Shown piece by piece: positions 1-9,237 of a stretch of 40,001 nt of DNA. The translations under genes and the position numbers were made by a program. The stretch is from Bacilli bacterium (GTDB taxonomy: Bacteria; Bacillota_I; Bacilli_A; ML615J-28; CAG-313): the NCBI GenBank assembly GCA_017411715.1, contig JAFQPO010000011.1, positions 1-40,001 of the forward strand, given 5' to 3'. The notes beneath the pieces are model-generated. The model did not search any database and was not told where the DNA came from. It saw only the letters and a program-made list of their open reading frames with translations. The stretch's first letter is position 1. The number at the start of each line of letters is the position of its first letter.

Positions 1-1
1 A

Positions 2-3000
2 GCAAAATGGAGTGAAGAAGAAGTTAAAGAAGTTTACGTAGGTGAAGGTCTTGATTATGCAACACTTGATGAAGCAGTACAAAATGCTCCAGAAGGTGCA
101 ACAATCATCCTAGCAGCTGGTGAATATTCACTAAGTGTAGTGATTAATAAGAGCCTAACAATCGTTGGTCCTTACAAAGATGCAGAAGCATCAAGAGAAC
201 GTGAAAATGAAGCAGTTATCAAAGTTGCAAAAGATGTAGCTGGTAACTTAGCTGCTAAGAAAATCGTATTTAACGGTGTTCATTTACAAGGTACAGGTGG
301 AGGCCCTGGTATTCCAGGTGTATTCTTCCAAGATGGTGGTGGAATCGAAGAAATCGCATTCTTAAGCTGTAAGATCTCTGATATGAATACATTCTTCAAA
401 GCTAATGGTACATCTTCAAGTCTTAACTTAAGAATTGAAAACTCTTATATTCATACAATTGGTCAATTCGTTGTATGGACAGCATCATCAAAAGTTCAAA
501 GCGTATTATTATTAGGCAATATCGTTGATGGGTCAACTTGTGGTAGTGTAACTAACGCTGCTGCTGCATTATTCAGAGTAAGAAGTGGTGTTTTAGAAGC
601 TTATAACAATACATTCATTGGTGATTCTAAAAATGCTCCTGGTTACTTTGAAGCAATTGCTGCTCCATCATTTGTTAAATATAATACATTTGAAAATGTA
701 ACATTATTTGCTCATCCAACTGCAGCAAACCAATTAACATTTGATAAAAACTTATATCTTGACAAAAATGGTAAAGCATTAGCAGCTGCTCCAAGTGAAG
801 TTGCAATGAACGGTGTTACAGTTGATGCTACAGTATGCGCAAGCGCAAAAGAAGTAGCAGAAGCTTATATGGGTTACTTAGTAAACGCTCAACCAGATCG
901 TTATTTCAGATTATCATTTGATTTAGCTGGTGGAGAACTTGCTGGTAGCGCTCCTCTTGGATACGACTCTCAAAAAGGTCTTTTATTACCTGTTCCTCAA
1001 AAAGCTGATAGCATTTTTGTTGGTTGGTATTTAAATGGCGAAAAAGTTGAAGCAATTGAAGCTGGTACAACTGGTAACTTAGAATTAGTTGCAAAATGGC
1101 GTGAAGATGCATTATATGTAGGTGTTGGTGAAGATTATTATTATCCAACATTAGCAGAAGCATTAGCTGCTGCAAAAGCTGGCGATACAATTATTATTGT
1201 TGCTGGTGAATATGCTGAAAATGTAACAATCAGTGTTGCTGACTTAACAATTAAAGGTCCTAACGCTGGTGTTGAAGCAACTTCAGAACAAAGAGTTGCA
1301 GAAGCAGTTATTAAAGGTGTATTAACTGTTTCTCCTGAAGCTAAAAATTTAACAATTGATGGTTTAGCATTTACTGGTGCTGCTCAAGTTAAAGCATCAT
1401 CAAATAATGCTACATATGAAGGATTAACTTTCGAAAATAATAAAGTATACGATACTAACGCTTCATCTACTGCTTGGGATGGATGGACTAGATATGTATT
1501 AGACGCATTTGTTCAATTTACATTATCAAGTGGTGGTCAAGCTGTTCAATTTACATTCGCTAATAACGAATTCGTAAATGTTGATGCTGTTGTATTATTA
1601 GTTAATAGAGCAGTTCATCTTTCAGTTGACAACAACGTATTTGAAGACTTCGGTCAAGATGCTATCCGCGTTGAAGGTGGATATGCAGGTGGTATGGTTG
1701 CAGTAACTAACAATAGATTTGAACAAACTACTGCAAATCATGGTTATAATGCATTATATATGCTATCTTCTTCATTACAAAATGAAGTAACAACTATTTT
1801 AGTTGAAAACAATGTATTCAAACAAATTGGTCAAGATGCTACTGAATCATTACATGGTGTTATCAGTGCTGGTAGATTCCAAGAACAAAAAGCTGTAAAT
1901 TGGTATATCCAAAACAATGTGTTTGATCATTGCTATGATTTATTCTGGTTAAGAAATAATGGTGCAACTTCTGCTAATTGGAGCTGCTCAATTGAAAATA
2001 ACCAATTCCTAGGCGTTCCTACTAACTTCTATTATGGTTCATATAGAAATACAGATACTTCTACTACAAATCCTCATTTAGCAGTATTTGGTTCTAACTA
2101 CTATGAAGATAATGATGGTAACGTTATTACTGACTTAAGCGCATATGCAGATATGTTTAAACATTTAGCATCTTATGGAACTGCTTCTGCTACTAAACCT
2201 GCAGAAACTGAAACTACTCCATTAGAATTCTACTCTATTTCTTATGAATTAGAAGGTGGAGAAACTCGTGAATCATTCACTTATGCATATACAAGCTATA
2301 ATGAAGCTCCAATTGCTTTACCTTCATTAACAAAAACTAATTACCAATTCAATGGTTGGTTATTAAATGGTGAATTAGTAATGGAAATCCCTGCTGATGC
2401 AAAAGGCGATTTAGTTCTTGTAGCTAAATTTACAGTATTAGAAGGTGAGGTTTATACTATCGAATACGTAACAAACAAAGAAAAAGCTTTATGGCCATCT
2501 CGTGCTGCAATTGATCGTGAAGAAATCATTGAAGAATTATTCAAAGATTTATATGAATGGGCACAATCAAATGGTGAAACTAGAGGATATGATGAATATG
2601 TTGCTGCTACTAAAACATTAATTGCTGGATATTCAGATATTAATTTACGTAATACTAAATTAGGTAACTATCCTGCAGAAGACGGAAGCACTGAATACTT
2701 CTTCAACGTTCCTAAGTATTATGAAAAATGGAATGAATTCTTTGCATTATTTAATGAAGCTATGCTAGCTGTTAATGCTACTCAAGTATTCTACACAGAT
2801 ACATATGCTACAATGGTTAGATTACACCAATTCATCACATGGTCATCAACAGGACAATCATATTTTAATGCTTACTTAGGTAAGATGCGTAATGCAGCTA
2901 AGATTCCTGCTGAAATTCCAACAACTTATCGTGGTGGACAAATCGTTCAACTTCCAGAATTACATATGGCTAATGGCTTAGCATTCTTAGGTTGGTATGA

Positions 3001-4777
3001 TAATCCTGAATTTACAGGTAGCCCTATCACTGCTATTACAGATGTTGAAGCTGGAAATAAAAAATTCTACGCTAAATGGGAAGATGAAATTCTTGTTGAA
3101 ACTGTAGAAATTAATCAAATTGATAGATTATTATTATTCGAATCTCATCAATTAGTATGGAACTTATTACCACTTAACGCAACTGATAAAGAAGTTGAAT
3201 TCTTCTCAAGTAATGAAAGTGTTGCTACAGTATCTCCAAAAGGCTTAATCACTGGTTATGCTACAGGTACAACAACAATCACTATGAAAGTTTATGGTAA
3301 CCGTGCACTTGATGTTCAATTTGAATTAACAGTTTACTGCCCAGATTATATTGAAGGTTACTTTGAAGGTGAATCTTATGGTATCGTTGGTGGAGAATTA
3401 CAATTAAAAGCTAACGTTCTTTACAATGATGGTACAAAAGAAGCTGCTACATGGACTTCATTAACTCCAGAAATTGCTACAGTAGATGCAAATGGTAAAG
3501 TTACTTTACTTGCTCCAGGTATGGCAAGAATCGTTGCTGGTGCTTCTAAAAATGCTGAATTAAAATTAGAATATGTTATTACAGTATTAGAAGCAGAAGC
3601 TGCTGACATTTTAGGATTTATTCTTGAAAGCCATGAAAGTAATGTATTCCAAAGATATAACTTAAATATTGGTTCAACATACAATAAAGATATCTTCGGT
3701 AGTGTATCTAAATTATTAATGAATTATGACTATTCTGTAGATGCATCTCGTAGAGACACTGAAAAACAAAATAATACAGGTGATTATTACGATACAATGG
3801 AATCAGTTGAATTCATCACTGTTCACTACACAGGTAATATGGCAGCCGGTGCTGATGCTAAAGCTAATGCTAATTACTTCGTTGGTGCTAACTCTGTATC
3901 AATTCACTATACAACTGGTAATGATGGTATTTATCAATGTCTAGATCATACTACTGGTGGTTTCCATGCAGGTGACTCTGGTGCTATGGCTCAAGTTGGT
4001 AAATTCCAATGGATGCCTACAGGCGTAAGAGTAGGAGCTAATGATGCTCAATATCCAACATTCACAATCTCTCAAGATTTCTATTTCGAAATTAATGGAC
4101 AAAAAACATCTGTTAAGATGCCTACTCCATGGAATTATGATGGTAGAGGAACTAACCATACATTAAATGCTGATGGTACTATTTCTTCTGCTTCTGGATA
4201 TAAATCTACTGCTTTCACTGGTAGAACTCCTGAATCATTCATTAATGATCAAGATTTACCATTCAAAGTTGTAGATGGCGAATATTATATGGGTACTACT
4301 TGGTGGTGCTATACTCAAGTTTATGAAGGACGCATTTGTTCAACTGGTGGTAATAGAAATTCAGTTGGTATTGAATCATGTGTAAATGAAGGTTCTGACC
4401 TTTGGTATACATGGCAAATCACAGCTCAATTAGTAGCTAGATTAATGCAAGAACTTAACCTTGATATTACAAGAGTTAGAGGTCACCATTTCTTCAGTGG
4501 TAAGAACTGTCCTCAACCAATGTTAGAAAATGATCTTGAAATTTGGTATGAATTCTTAGGCTTAGTAGAAGCTGAATATGAATTATTAACTGAATACAAT
4601 GATTATGAAATTTCATTTGAATCTCATAACCCAGAAATCATTGATAACCATGGTAGAGTAATTAAACAACCTTCTCAAACTACTTGTGTAACTTACACAG
4701 TTAATATTACAAGAGGTGGAGAAACTCAATCAATTACTCTTGCAACTATGGTTCAAGGTTTATACGTTGGTAGATAA
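2..4777 (+). CDS. Giant modular surface protein with C-terminal N-acetylmuramoyl-L-alanine amidase (5' end outside window)
   Basis: The frame is open from the left edge, so the gene starts upstream; at least 1591 residues are present. In order: the end of an InlB-like repeat (AKW), a beta-helix module opening VYVGEGLDYATLDEA (about 38-870), an InlB-like repeat (about 900-1100), a second beta-helix module (about 1110-2200), another InlB repeat, a helical insert (about 2450-2920), and two Big_2-like Ig domains (about 3090-3590). The amidase_2 domain (about 3780-4560) shows the expected zinc-ligand pattern: His in VHYTGN (codon 3824), His in RGHHFFSGKNCPQP (codons 4484/4487) and Cys (codon 4508). 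The tail (about 4600-4770) looks like an atrophied Ig-like domain. Family knowledge says such amidases cut the MurNAc-L-Ala bond of peptidoglycan. Export is inferred, because the N-terminus is not visible. It could be an autolysin or act on competitors. Confidence 0.85.
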   Translation, partial: AKWSEEEVKEVYVGEGLDYATLDEAVQNAPEGATIILAAGEYSLSVVINKSLTIVGPYKDAEASRERENEAVIKVAKDVAGNLAAKKIVFNGVHLQGTGGGPGIPGVFFQDGGGIEEIAFLSCKISDMNTFFKANGTSSSLNLRIENSYIHTIGQFVVWTASSKVQSVLLLGNIVDGSTCGSVTNAAAALFRVRSGVLEAYNNTFIGDSKNAPGYFEAIAAPSFVKYNTFENVTLFAHPTAANQLTFDKNLYLDKNGKALAAAPSEVAMNGVTVDATVCASAKEVAEAYMGYLVNAQPDRYFRLSFDLAGGELAGSAPLGYDSQKGLLLPVPQKADSIFVGWYLNGEKVEAIEAGTTGNLELVAKWREDALYVGVGEDYYYPTLAEALAAAKAGDTIIIVAGEYAENVTISVADLTIKGPNAGVEATSEQRVAEAVIKGVLTVSPEAKNLTIDGLAFTGAAQVKASSNNATYEGLTFENNKVYDTNASSTAWDGWTRYVLDAFVQFTLSSGGQAVQFTFANNEFVNVDAVVLLVNRAVHLSVDNNVFEDFGQDAIRVEGGYAGGMVAVTNNRFEQTTANHGYNALYMLSSSLQNEVTTILVENNVFKQIGQDATESLHGVISAGRFQEQKAVNWYIQNNVFDHCYDLFWLRNNGATSANWSCSIENNQFLGVPTNFYYGSYRNTDTSTTNPHLAVFGSNYYEDNDGNVITDLSAYADMFKHLASYGTASATKPAETETTPLEFYSISYELEGGETRESFTYAYTSYNEAPIALPSLTKTNYQFNGWLLNGELVMEIPADAKGDLVLVAKFTVLEGEVYTIEYVTNKEKALWPSRAAIDREEIIEELFKDLYEWAQSNGETRGYDEYVAATKTLIAGYSDINLRNTKLGNYPAEDGSTEYFFNVPKYYEKWNEFFALFNEAMLAVNATQVFYTDTYATMVRLHQFITWSSTGQSYFNAYLGKMRNAAKIPAEIPTTYRGGQIVQLPELHMANGLAFLGWYDNPEFTGSPITAITDVEAGNKKFYAKWEDEILVETVEINQIDRLLLFESHQLVWNLLPLNATDKEVEFFSSNESVATVSPKGLITGYATGTTTITMKVYGNRALDVQFELTVYCPDYIEGYFEGESYGIVGGELQLKANVLYNDGTKEAATWTSLTPEIATVDANGKVTLLAPGMARIVAGASKNAELKLEYVITVLEAEAADILGFILESHESNVFQRYNLNIGSTYNKDIFGSVSKLLMNYDYSVDASRRDTEKQNNTGDYYDTMESVEFITVHYTGNMAAGADAKANANYFVGANSVSIHYTTGNDGIYQCLDHTTGGFHAGDSGAMAQVGKFQWMPTGVRVGANDAQYPTFTISQDFYFEINGQKTSVKMPTPWNYDGRGTNHTLNADGTISSASGYKSTAFTGRTPESFINDQDLPFKVVDGEYYMGTTWWCYTQVYEGRICSTGGNRNSVGIESCVNEGSDLWYTWQITAQLVARLMQELNLDITRVRGHHFFSGKNCPQPMLENDLEIWYEFLGLVEAEYELLTEYNDYEISFESHNPEIIDNHGRVIKQPSQTTCVTYTVNITRGGETQSITLATMVQGLYVGR

Positions 4778-4789
4778 TATCAATTACTA

Positions 4790-4821
4790 AAAAAGGCAGC
4801 ATCCATTGGATGCTGCTTTTA
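4790..4821 (+). terminator. Bidirectional intrinsic terminator between convergent genes
   Basis: A roughly 10 bp stem, GCAGCATCCA against TGGATGCTGC (4797-4816), has A6 on its left and T4 on its right. It can therefore end the amidase transcript on plus and, with the longer U-run, the 4825-5046 transcript on minus. Confidence 0.85.
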
Positions 4822-4824
4822 ACA

Positions 4825-5046
4825 TTAAGAAGCTGAATAGTTAACAGGATAAGGATAAGGGTATGGATAAGGGTAAGGATAAGGAAGCTGTTGTTGGTAA
4901 ACAGGATATGGTTGATATATCGGATATTGGTTATTACAACAATTATTTTTGTTAAGCCAAAGTGGGGCAGAGATGATTGCGGCTCCCGCTAGTAAAGGTA
5001 TCCAAAGTCTTTCTCCTTTATCATTATATACTAATTGATATTGCAT
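4825..5046 (-). CDS. Small hydrophobic protein with Pro-Tyr repeat tail
   Basis: A 73-residue protein I cannot assign to a family. It has a short polar N-terminus, one hydrophobic segment (about residues 15-31, WIPLLAGAAIISAPLWL), a Cys pair (NNCCNN), and a C-terminal tail rich in Pro, Tyr and Gln that ends in five PY pairs. The start has a good GAGGAGTG ribosome site a few bases upstream. It converges on the amidase gene and shares its terminator, and lies downstream of the VanY gene on the same strand (44 bp gap). The tail recalls the PY-rich tails of small membrane or coat-associated proteins, but that is only a resemblance. Confidence that it is a gene is good; its function is unknown. 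Confidence 0.65.
   Translation of the reverse strand: MQYQLVYNDKGERLWIPLLAGAAIISAPLWLNKNNCCNNQYPIYQPYPVYQQQLPYPYPYPYPYPYPVNYSAS
4847..4884. repeat. Hexanucleotide microsatellite encoding the PY tail
   Basis: Six near-perfect 6-base units (GGATAA, GGATAA, GGGTAT, GGATAA, GGGTAA, GGATAA) lie in tandem. On the minus strand they encode alternating Pro and Tyr. Gain or loss of units keeps the frame. Confidence 0.85.
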
Positions 5047-5090
5047 TTTTTCACTCCTCTTTATTATAATATGAATAAAAAAAGAAGTGG

Positions 5091-5939
5091 TTATAAAAAA
5101 ATTGGTATTTCGTAGTTATAATATAAATATTCTTCTAAACAAAGGTTACTATTATAAATTTCTTCAGCGATATCACCTACATATCTTAAATGCCAAGCTT
5201 CTTGAAAATAACCGGTAATATTTGATTTGTTTTCAGGATATCTAATGATAAAGCCAAATTTATGGGCATTTTGTTTAAGAAATTGAAAAACCTTAGTATT
5301 AAATAAATGATTGGTTAAACCGATTTCTCTAGTACTTACATCAATAGCTAGACCTGTTTGATGTTCACTATGTCCAGGAAGAGCTAAAAATTTATTGTTT
5401 GGATCAAGTGACTCACCCCATAGAGTTGCTTGTTTTTCATAACTTCTATATGCTGAGAAAATAGTTAAATTAATATTTTTAGTTTTAGCCACATTATATA
5501 GTTGTTGATATGCATTTAATGCTTCCTTATTTAATAACATTATTTCGTTATCTCTTTTAATGTAATCAACATTTTCTACACTAACTAAATTGCTTGGGAT
5601 AAAATCTTTATCTAAACCATATATGCGATTAACTAGAGGAATATTATTTATAATTAGATATTGTTTTGTATCATTATATGCAGATAGAAAATTAGGGTAA
5701 TTAATCTTATTAAGAGTTAGAGTTGTAATATTATAGTTATTGTTTAAATCATTTTTAAGAGTATCATAAGTTTTAAAGTATTCATCTTTTAAGGATAAAT
5801 TGAAGTTATTAGATTTTAATAATGCATCGTAATTTTGATTGTTGTTTTTGGTAGTGGTATGATTGTTTTTAAATATGAAAGGTGTCAAAGATAAAATAAA
5901 TATTATAATAAACGATATAAATAAAAGTGTTTTTTTCAT
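5091..5939 (-). CDS. VanY-type D-alanyl-D-alanine carboxypeptidase
   Basis: A 282-residue membrane-anchored or secreted peptidase. The start at MKKTLLF is preferred over an in-frame ATG eight codons upstream because GAGGG lies about 8 bases before it and it opens a typical signal/anchor helix (residues 2-22). The C-terminal half carries the M15B (VanY) signature: SAYRSYEKQ, then SEHQTGLAID with the His and Asp zinc ligands, then EAWHLRYVG with the catalytic Glu and third ligand His. The family removes the terminal D-Ala from peptidoglycan stem peptides outside the membrane, trimming crosslink donors. The N-terminal ~130 residues are Asn-rich and unassigned. The gene is divergent from polA. 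No van resistance genes lie nearby, so a housekeeping wall role is the likelier reading. Confidence 0.9.
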   Translation of the reverse strand: MKKTLLFISFIIIFILSLTPFIFKNNHTTTKNNNQNYDALLKSNNFNLSLKDEYFKTYDTLKNDLNNNYNITTLTLNKINYPNFLSAYNDTKQYLIINNIPLVNRIYGLDKDFIPSNLVSVENVDYIKRDNEIMLLNKEALNAYQQLYNVAKTKNINLTIFSAYRSYEKQATLWGESLDPNNKFLALPGHSEHQTGLAIDVSTREIGLTNHLFNTKVFQFLKQNAHKFGFIIRYPENKSNITGYFQEAWHLRYVGDIAEEIYNSNLCLEEYLYYNYEIPIFL

Positions 5940-6059
5940 AAATAATCCCTCATATATTATCATTAAATTATTTTAATTAGTTATACTTTCTAAATAATGG
6001 CTAAAAAATTAAAAATATGATAAAATAATAATATAATTTAAATAAAGAGGATGATATTG

Positions 6060-8717
6060 ATGAATACAGAAAAACAAAAGACTTTAGTAGTGGTTGATGG
6101 TAATAGTTTAATGTTTAGAGCTTACTATGCGACATCATATACAGGTAATTTAATGCAGACATCAACTGGCATTTATACAAATGCCCTTTTTGGGTTTATC
6201 AATATGTTTAATAAATTGTTAGAAGTAACTAAACCAGATTATATTATGGTTGCTTTTGATAAGGGGAAGAAAACATTTAGACATATGGCATATAGTGATT
6301 ATAAAGGTACACGAAAACATATGCCTGAAGAACTTGCGATGCAAATAGACTTAATTAAAGAATATCTTGATATTATGCAAATTAAACGCTTAGAACTAGA
6401 TGGATATGAAGCAGATGATATTGTTGGTAGTTATGCTAATCTAGGAGCTAATGCGGGGATGAATGTTTTAGCATTTAGCGGAGATAAAGATTTACTACAA
6501 CTTGTATCTGATAATGTTACTGTCTTTTTAACAAAAAAAGGTATGAGTGAGTTAGATGAATACAATGTTAACAATTTCTTTGAAAAATTATCGTTTCATC
6601 CATATCAACATGTTGACTATAAAGCTATGATTGGTGATTCCTCTGATAATTTACCTGGTATTAAAGGCGTTGGTCCAAAAACCGCACTGACATTACTTGA
6701 AAAATATGAGACTTTAGAAGAAATTATTAATCATGCTGATGAGTTAAAAGGTAAATTAGCAGAACTTGTTAAAGAATCAAAAGAAGTAGCTTTACAAACA
6801 AAGTTTTTAGCGACAATTGTTCGTAATATTGAACTTCCATTTACACTTGAAGAATTAGAATTACAAAATTTTAATTACCATGATTTAAGAGTGTTCTATG
6901 AAAAGTTAGAATTTAGTAGTTTTATTAAAAAACTTCCTGTTGATAATGTTGAATCATCTAGTGAAGTAGCTAAGAAAAAAGAAATTATAATTAACAAAAA
7001 TGATATTCAAAAATTAAAAGACACATTAAATAAAAAGCTATATTTAGAAGTAGAGTTAACTCACCAAAACTATCATAAAGGACATATTTTTGGCCTTAGT
7101 ATATTGTGTGAAGATGAAGCATTCTTCTTTGAAGAAAGTTATTTATATAATGATGATTTAAAAAGTATTTTAGAAAACCAAGATATTAAAAAGAGTACGA
7201 TTGATTTAAAGAAAGTATATGCCTCACTTACTAAATATGATATTTATTTAAAAGGGTGTGAATTTGATTTTTTACTTGCATCTTATGTATTAGATCCATC
7301 TACTACAACTACTGATGTAAAAGTAACTTTTGAAAATTATGTTAGTAATGATTTAGCATTTTTTGATGATGTGTATGGTAAAAAAAGTGAATGTGTTATT
7401 CCAGCTGAAGATGTATATATGAATTATTCAGTTGAAAAATTAATTCTCTTGAAAGAAGTAGAAGATGATTTAGTTAAAAAGCTAATTGAAAATAATCAAC
7501 TTAGCATTGTTATGGATATTGAACTACCACTTGCGGTAGTGCTTGCGAAAACCGAGTTAAATGGGTTCTATGTTAATAAGAAAAGATTAGTAGAAATAGG
7601 TGAGGAATTAACTGAAAAGATTAATGCGTTGCAAGCTGAAATTTATGAACTAGCAGGATGTGAGTTTAATATTTCATCACCTAAACAACTTGGGGTAATT
7701 TTATTCGAAAAAATTGGTTTAGGTCATGGAAAGAAAACTAAAACTGGCTATTCTACAAATGCGGAAGTGTTAGAAGCATTAAGTAAAGAACATATTTTAC
7801 CGGGGCGAGTATTAGAATATAGAAAATATACAAAACTTTATTCTACTTATGTTGTGGGCTTACTTTCTGAAATTAATAATATGGATGGAAAAGTCCATAC
7901 TACATTCAAGCAAACCTTAACTCAAACAGGTCGTTTATCAAGTGTTGAGCCAAATATTCAAAATATTCCAGTTCGTACTGAAGATGGTAAAATTGTTCGT
8001 TCAGCCTTTGAATCTAGTTTTGAGGATGGATATTTAGTAAGTTGTGACTATTCACAAATCGAGCTTCGAGTACTTGCATATATGGCTAAATGTCATAATA
8101 TGTTAGAAGCATTCAAAAATAAGCAAGACTTACATGCATCAACGGCTTCAAAGGTTTATAATGTTAATTATGAAGATGTAACTAAAGATATGCGTAGAGT
8201 AGCTAAAACTGTTAATTTTGGGATTGTGTACGGGATGAGTGATTGGGGATTATCTGAATCATTACATATTACACCAGCAGAAGCTAATTTATTTATTGAA
8301 AAATATTTTGCGGTATACCCTGAAATTAAAGAATTTTTAGACAATGAAATTAAAAAAGCATATGATTTGGGATATACATTGACATTATTTAATCGTAAGC
8401 GTCATATTAAAGAATTAAAGAGTAGTAACTATATGCTTCGTAAGTTTGGTGAACGTACAGCGATGAATTCACCAATTCAAGGTAGTGCAGCTGACATTAT
8501 TAAGATTGCGATGATTAAAGTAGATGAAGCATTAACTAATCTTAATTTAAAAGCGAAAATTGTTTCACAAGTTCATGATGAACTTGTAATTGATACACCT
8601 AGTGATGAATTAGAAGTTGTAACAAAACTTGTGAAAGAAACTATGGAACAAGCGATTGATTTTGATTTAGAGCTTGTTGCAGAAGTTGAATATGGAAAAA
8701 ACTGGGATTTAAAGTAG
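6060..8717 (+). CDS. polA: DNA polymerase I
   Basis: A protein of 885 residues, normal for Bacilli PolA. The start at MNTEKQKT is chosen because AAAGAGG (6044-6050) sits 9 bases upstream; the ATG at 6051 would abut that site. Residues 1-290 form the 5' nuclease (VVVDGNSLMFRAYY, AFSGDKDLLQL, GDSSDNLPGIKGVGPKTA). Residues ~310-480 correspond to the proofreading fold but look inactive: the usual D-x-E motif reads LEVEL, and the last motif reads YSVEKLILL without its Asp, as in Bacillus-type enzymes. The polymerase domain has motif A (CDYSQIELRVLAYMA), the O-helix (KTVNFGIVYG) and motif C (QVHDELVID). It fills gaps and removes RNA primers. It heads an operon with repair and helicase-loading genes, nitroreductase following after 9 bp. 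Confidence 0.97.
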   Translation: MNTEKQKTLVVVDGNSLMFRAYYATSYTGNLMQTSTGIYTNALFGFINMFNKLLEVTKPDYIMVAFDKGKKTFRHMAYSDYKGTRKHMPEELAMQIDLIKEYLDIMQIKRLELDGYEADDIVGSYANLGANAGMNVLAFSGDKDLLQLVSDNVTVFLTKKGMSELDEYNVNNFFEKLSFHPYQHVDYKAMIGDSSDNLPGIKGVGPKTALTLLEKYETLEEIINHADELKGKLAELVKESKEVALQTKFLATIVRNIELPFTLEELELQNFNYHDLRVFYEKLEFSSFIKKLPVDNVESSSEVAKKKEIIINKNDIQKLKDTLNKKLYLEVELTHQNYHKGHIFGLSILCEDEAFFFEESYLYNDDLKSILENQDIKKSTIDLKKVYASLTKYDIYLKGCEFDFLLASYVLDPSTTTTDVKVTFENYVSNDLAFFDDVYGKKSECVIPAEDVYMNYSVEKLILLKEVEDDLVKKLIENNQLSIVMDIELPLAVVLAKTELNGFYVNKKRLVEIGEELTEKINALQAEIYELAGCEFNISSPKQLGVILFEKIGLGHGKKTKTGYSTNAEVLEALSKEHILPGRVLEYRKYTKLYSTYVVGLLSEINNMDGKVHTTFKQTLTQTGRLSSVEPNIQNIPVRTEDGKIVRSAFESSFEDGYLVSCDYSQIELRVLAYMAKCHNMLEAFKNKQDLHASTASKVYNVNYEDVTKDMRRVAKTVNFGIVYGMSDWGLSESLHITPAEANLFIEKYFAVYPEIKEFLDNEIKKAYDLGYTLTLFNRKRHIKELKSSNYMLRKFGERTAMNSPIQGSAADIIKIAMIKVDEALTNLNLKAKIVSQVHDELVIDTPSDELEVVTKLVKETMEQAIDFDLELVAEVEYGKNWDLK

Positions 8718-8726
8718 GAGGAATCT

Positions 8727-9236
8727 ATGTTAGATATTATTTATAAAAGAAGATCAGTTCGTGAATACCAACCTAATTGCGTAATTGCGAAAGAAGTATA
8801 TTTAGAATTAATAAAAGCAGGTGTTATGGCACCAAGTGCTAGAAATGGTCAACCATGGAGTTTCATTTGCGTTGATGATAGTGAAATAATTAAAGAACTT
8901 GCTGAAAAAGTACCTATGGTAAATCGTTTTAGAGACGCTAGTGGATTTATTCTAGTTCTTTTAGATTTAACAAAAAATCCATGCCCACTTGCTCATCAAG
9001 ATTTAGCAGCTGCAACTCAAAATATTATGCTAGCCGCAACCGCAATGAATATTGGTACATGTTGGATTGGATTAAAAGATACAGTTGGTAGAATTGAAGT
9101 AATTAAAGAAGTTTTAAATATTAGTGATGATTATGAACTATTTAGTATGATAGCGGTGGGAATGCCTAAAAATGATGATGCGTTCCATCAAGTGGATCGC
9201 CCAATTGATGAGTTAGTTAAATTTAATCGAGGTTAA
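8727..9236 (+). CDS. Nitroreductase-family FMN oxidoreductase
   Basis: A compact 169-residue nitroreductase, at the small end of the family. The FMN-binding N-terminal signature RRSVREY is followed by APSARNGQPW, and the later GTCWIG segment and C-terminal VGMP fit the fold. A GGAGG site lies 6-7 bases before the ATG. Family members are homodimeric NAD(P)H-dependent flavoproteins; the substrate cannot be told from sequence. It sits between polA and mutM in what looks like one operon (gaps of 9 bp and 1 bp), an unusual passenger in this replication/repair block. Confidence 0.9.
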   Translation: MLDIIYKRRSVREYQPNCVIAKEVYLELIKAGVMAPSARNGQPWSFICVDDSEIIKELAEKVPMVNRFRDASGFILVLLDLTKNPCPLAHQDLAAATQNIMLAATAMNIGTCWIGLKDTVGRIEVIKEVLNISDDYELFSMIAVGMPKNDDAFHQVDRPIDELVKFNRG

Positions 9237-9237
9237 A

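Noticed and set aside
906..1190. Minus-strand open frame of 94 codons rich in Leu, Gln and His inside the amidase gene
   Set aside because: It is the antisense of a Gly/Ala/Asn-rich coding repeat, without a ribosome site. The same applies to the antisense frames at 3421-3684, 3941-4159 and 32037-32252.
6015..6043. TATAAT at 6032-6037 as the polA promoter
   Set aside because: The implied transcript start falls on the ribosome site; TTAAAA at 6009 is a poor -35. The true promoter is unclear.
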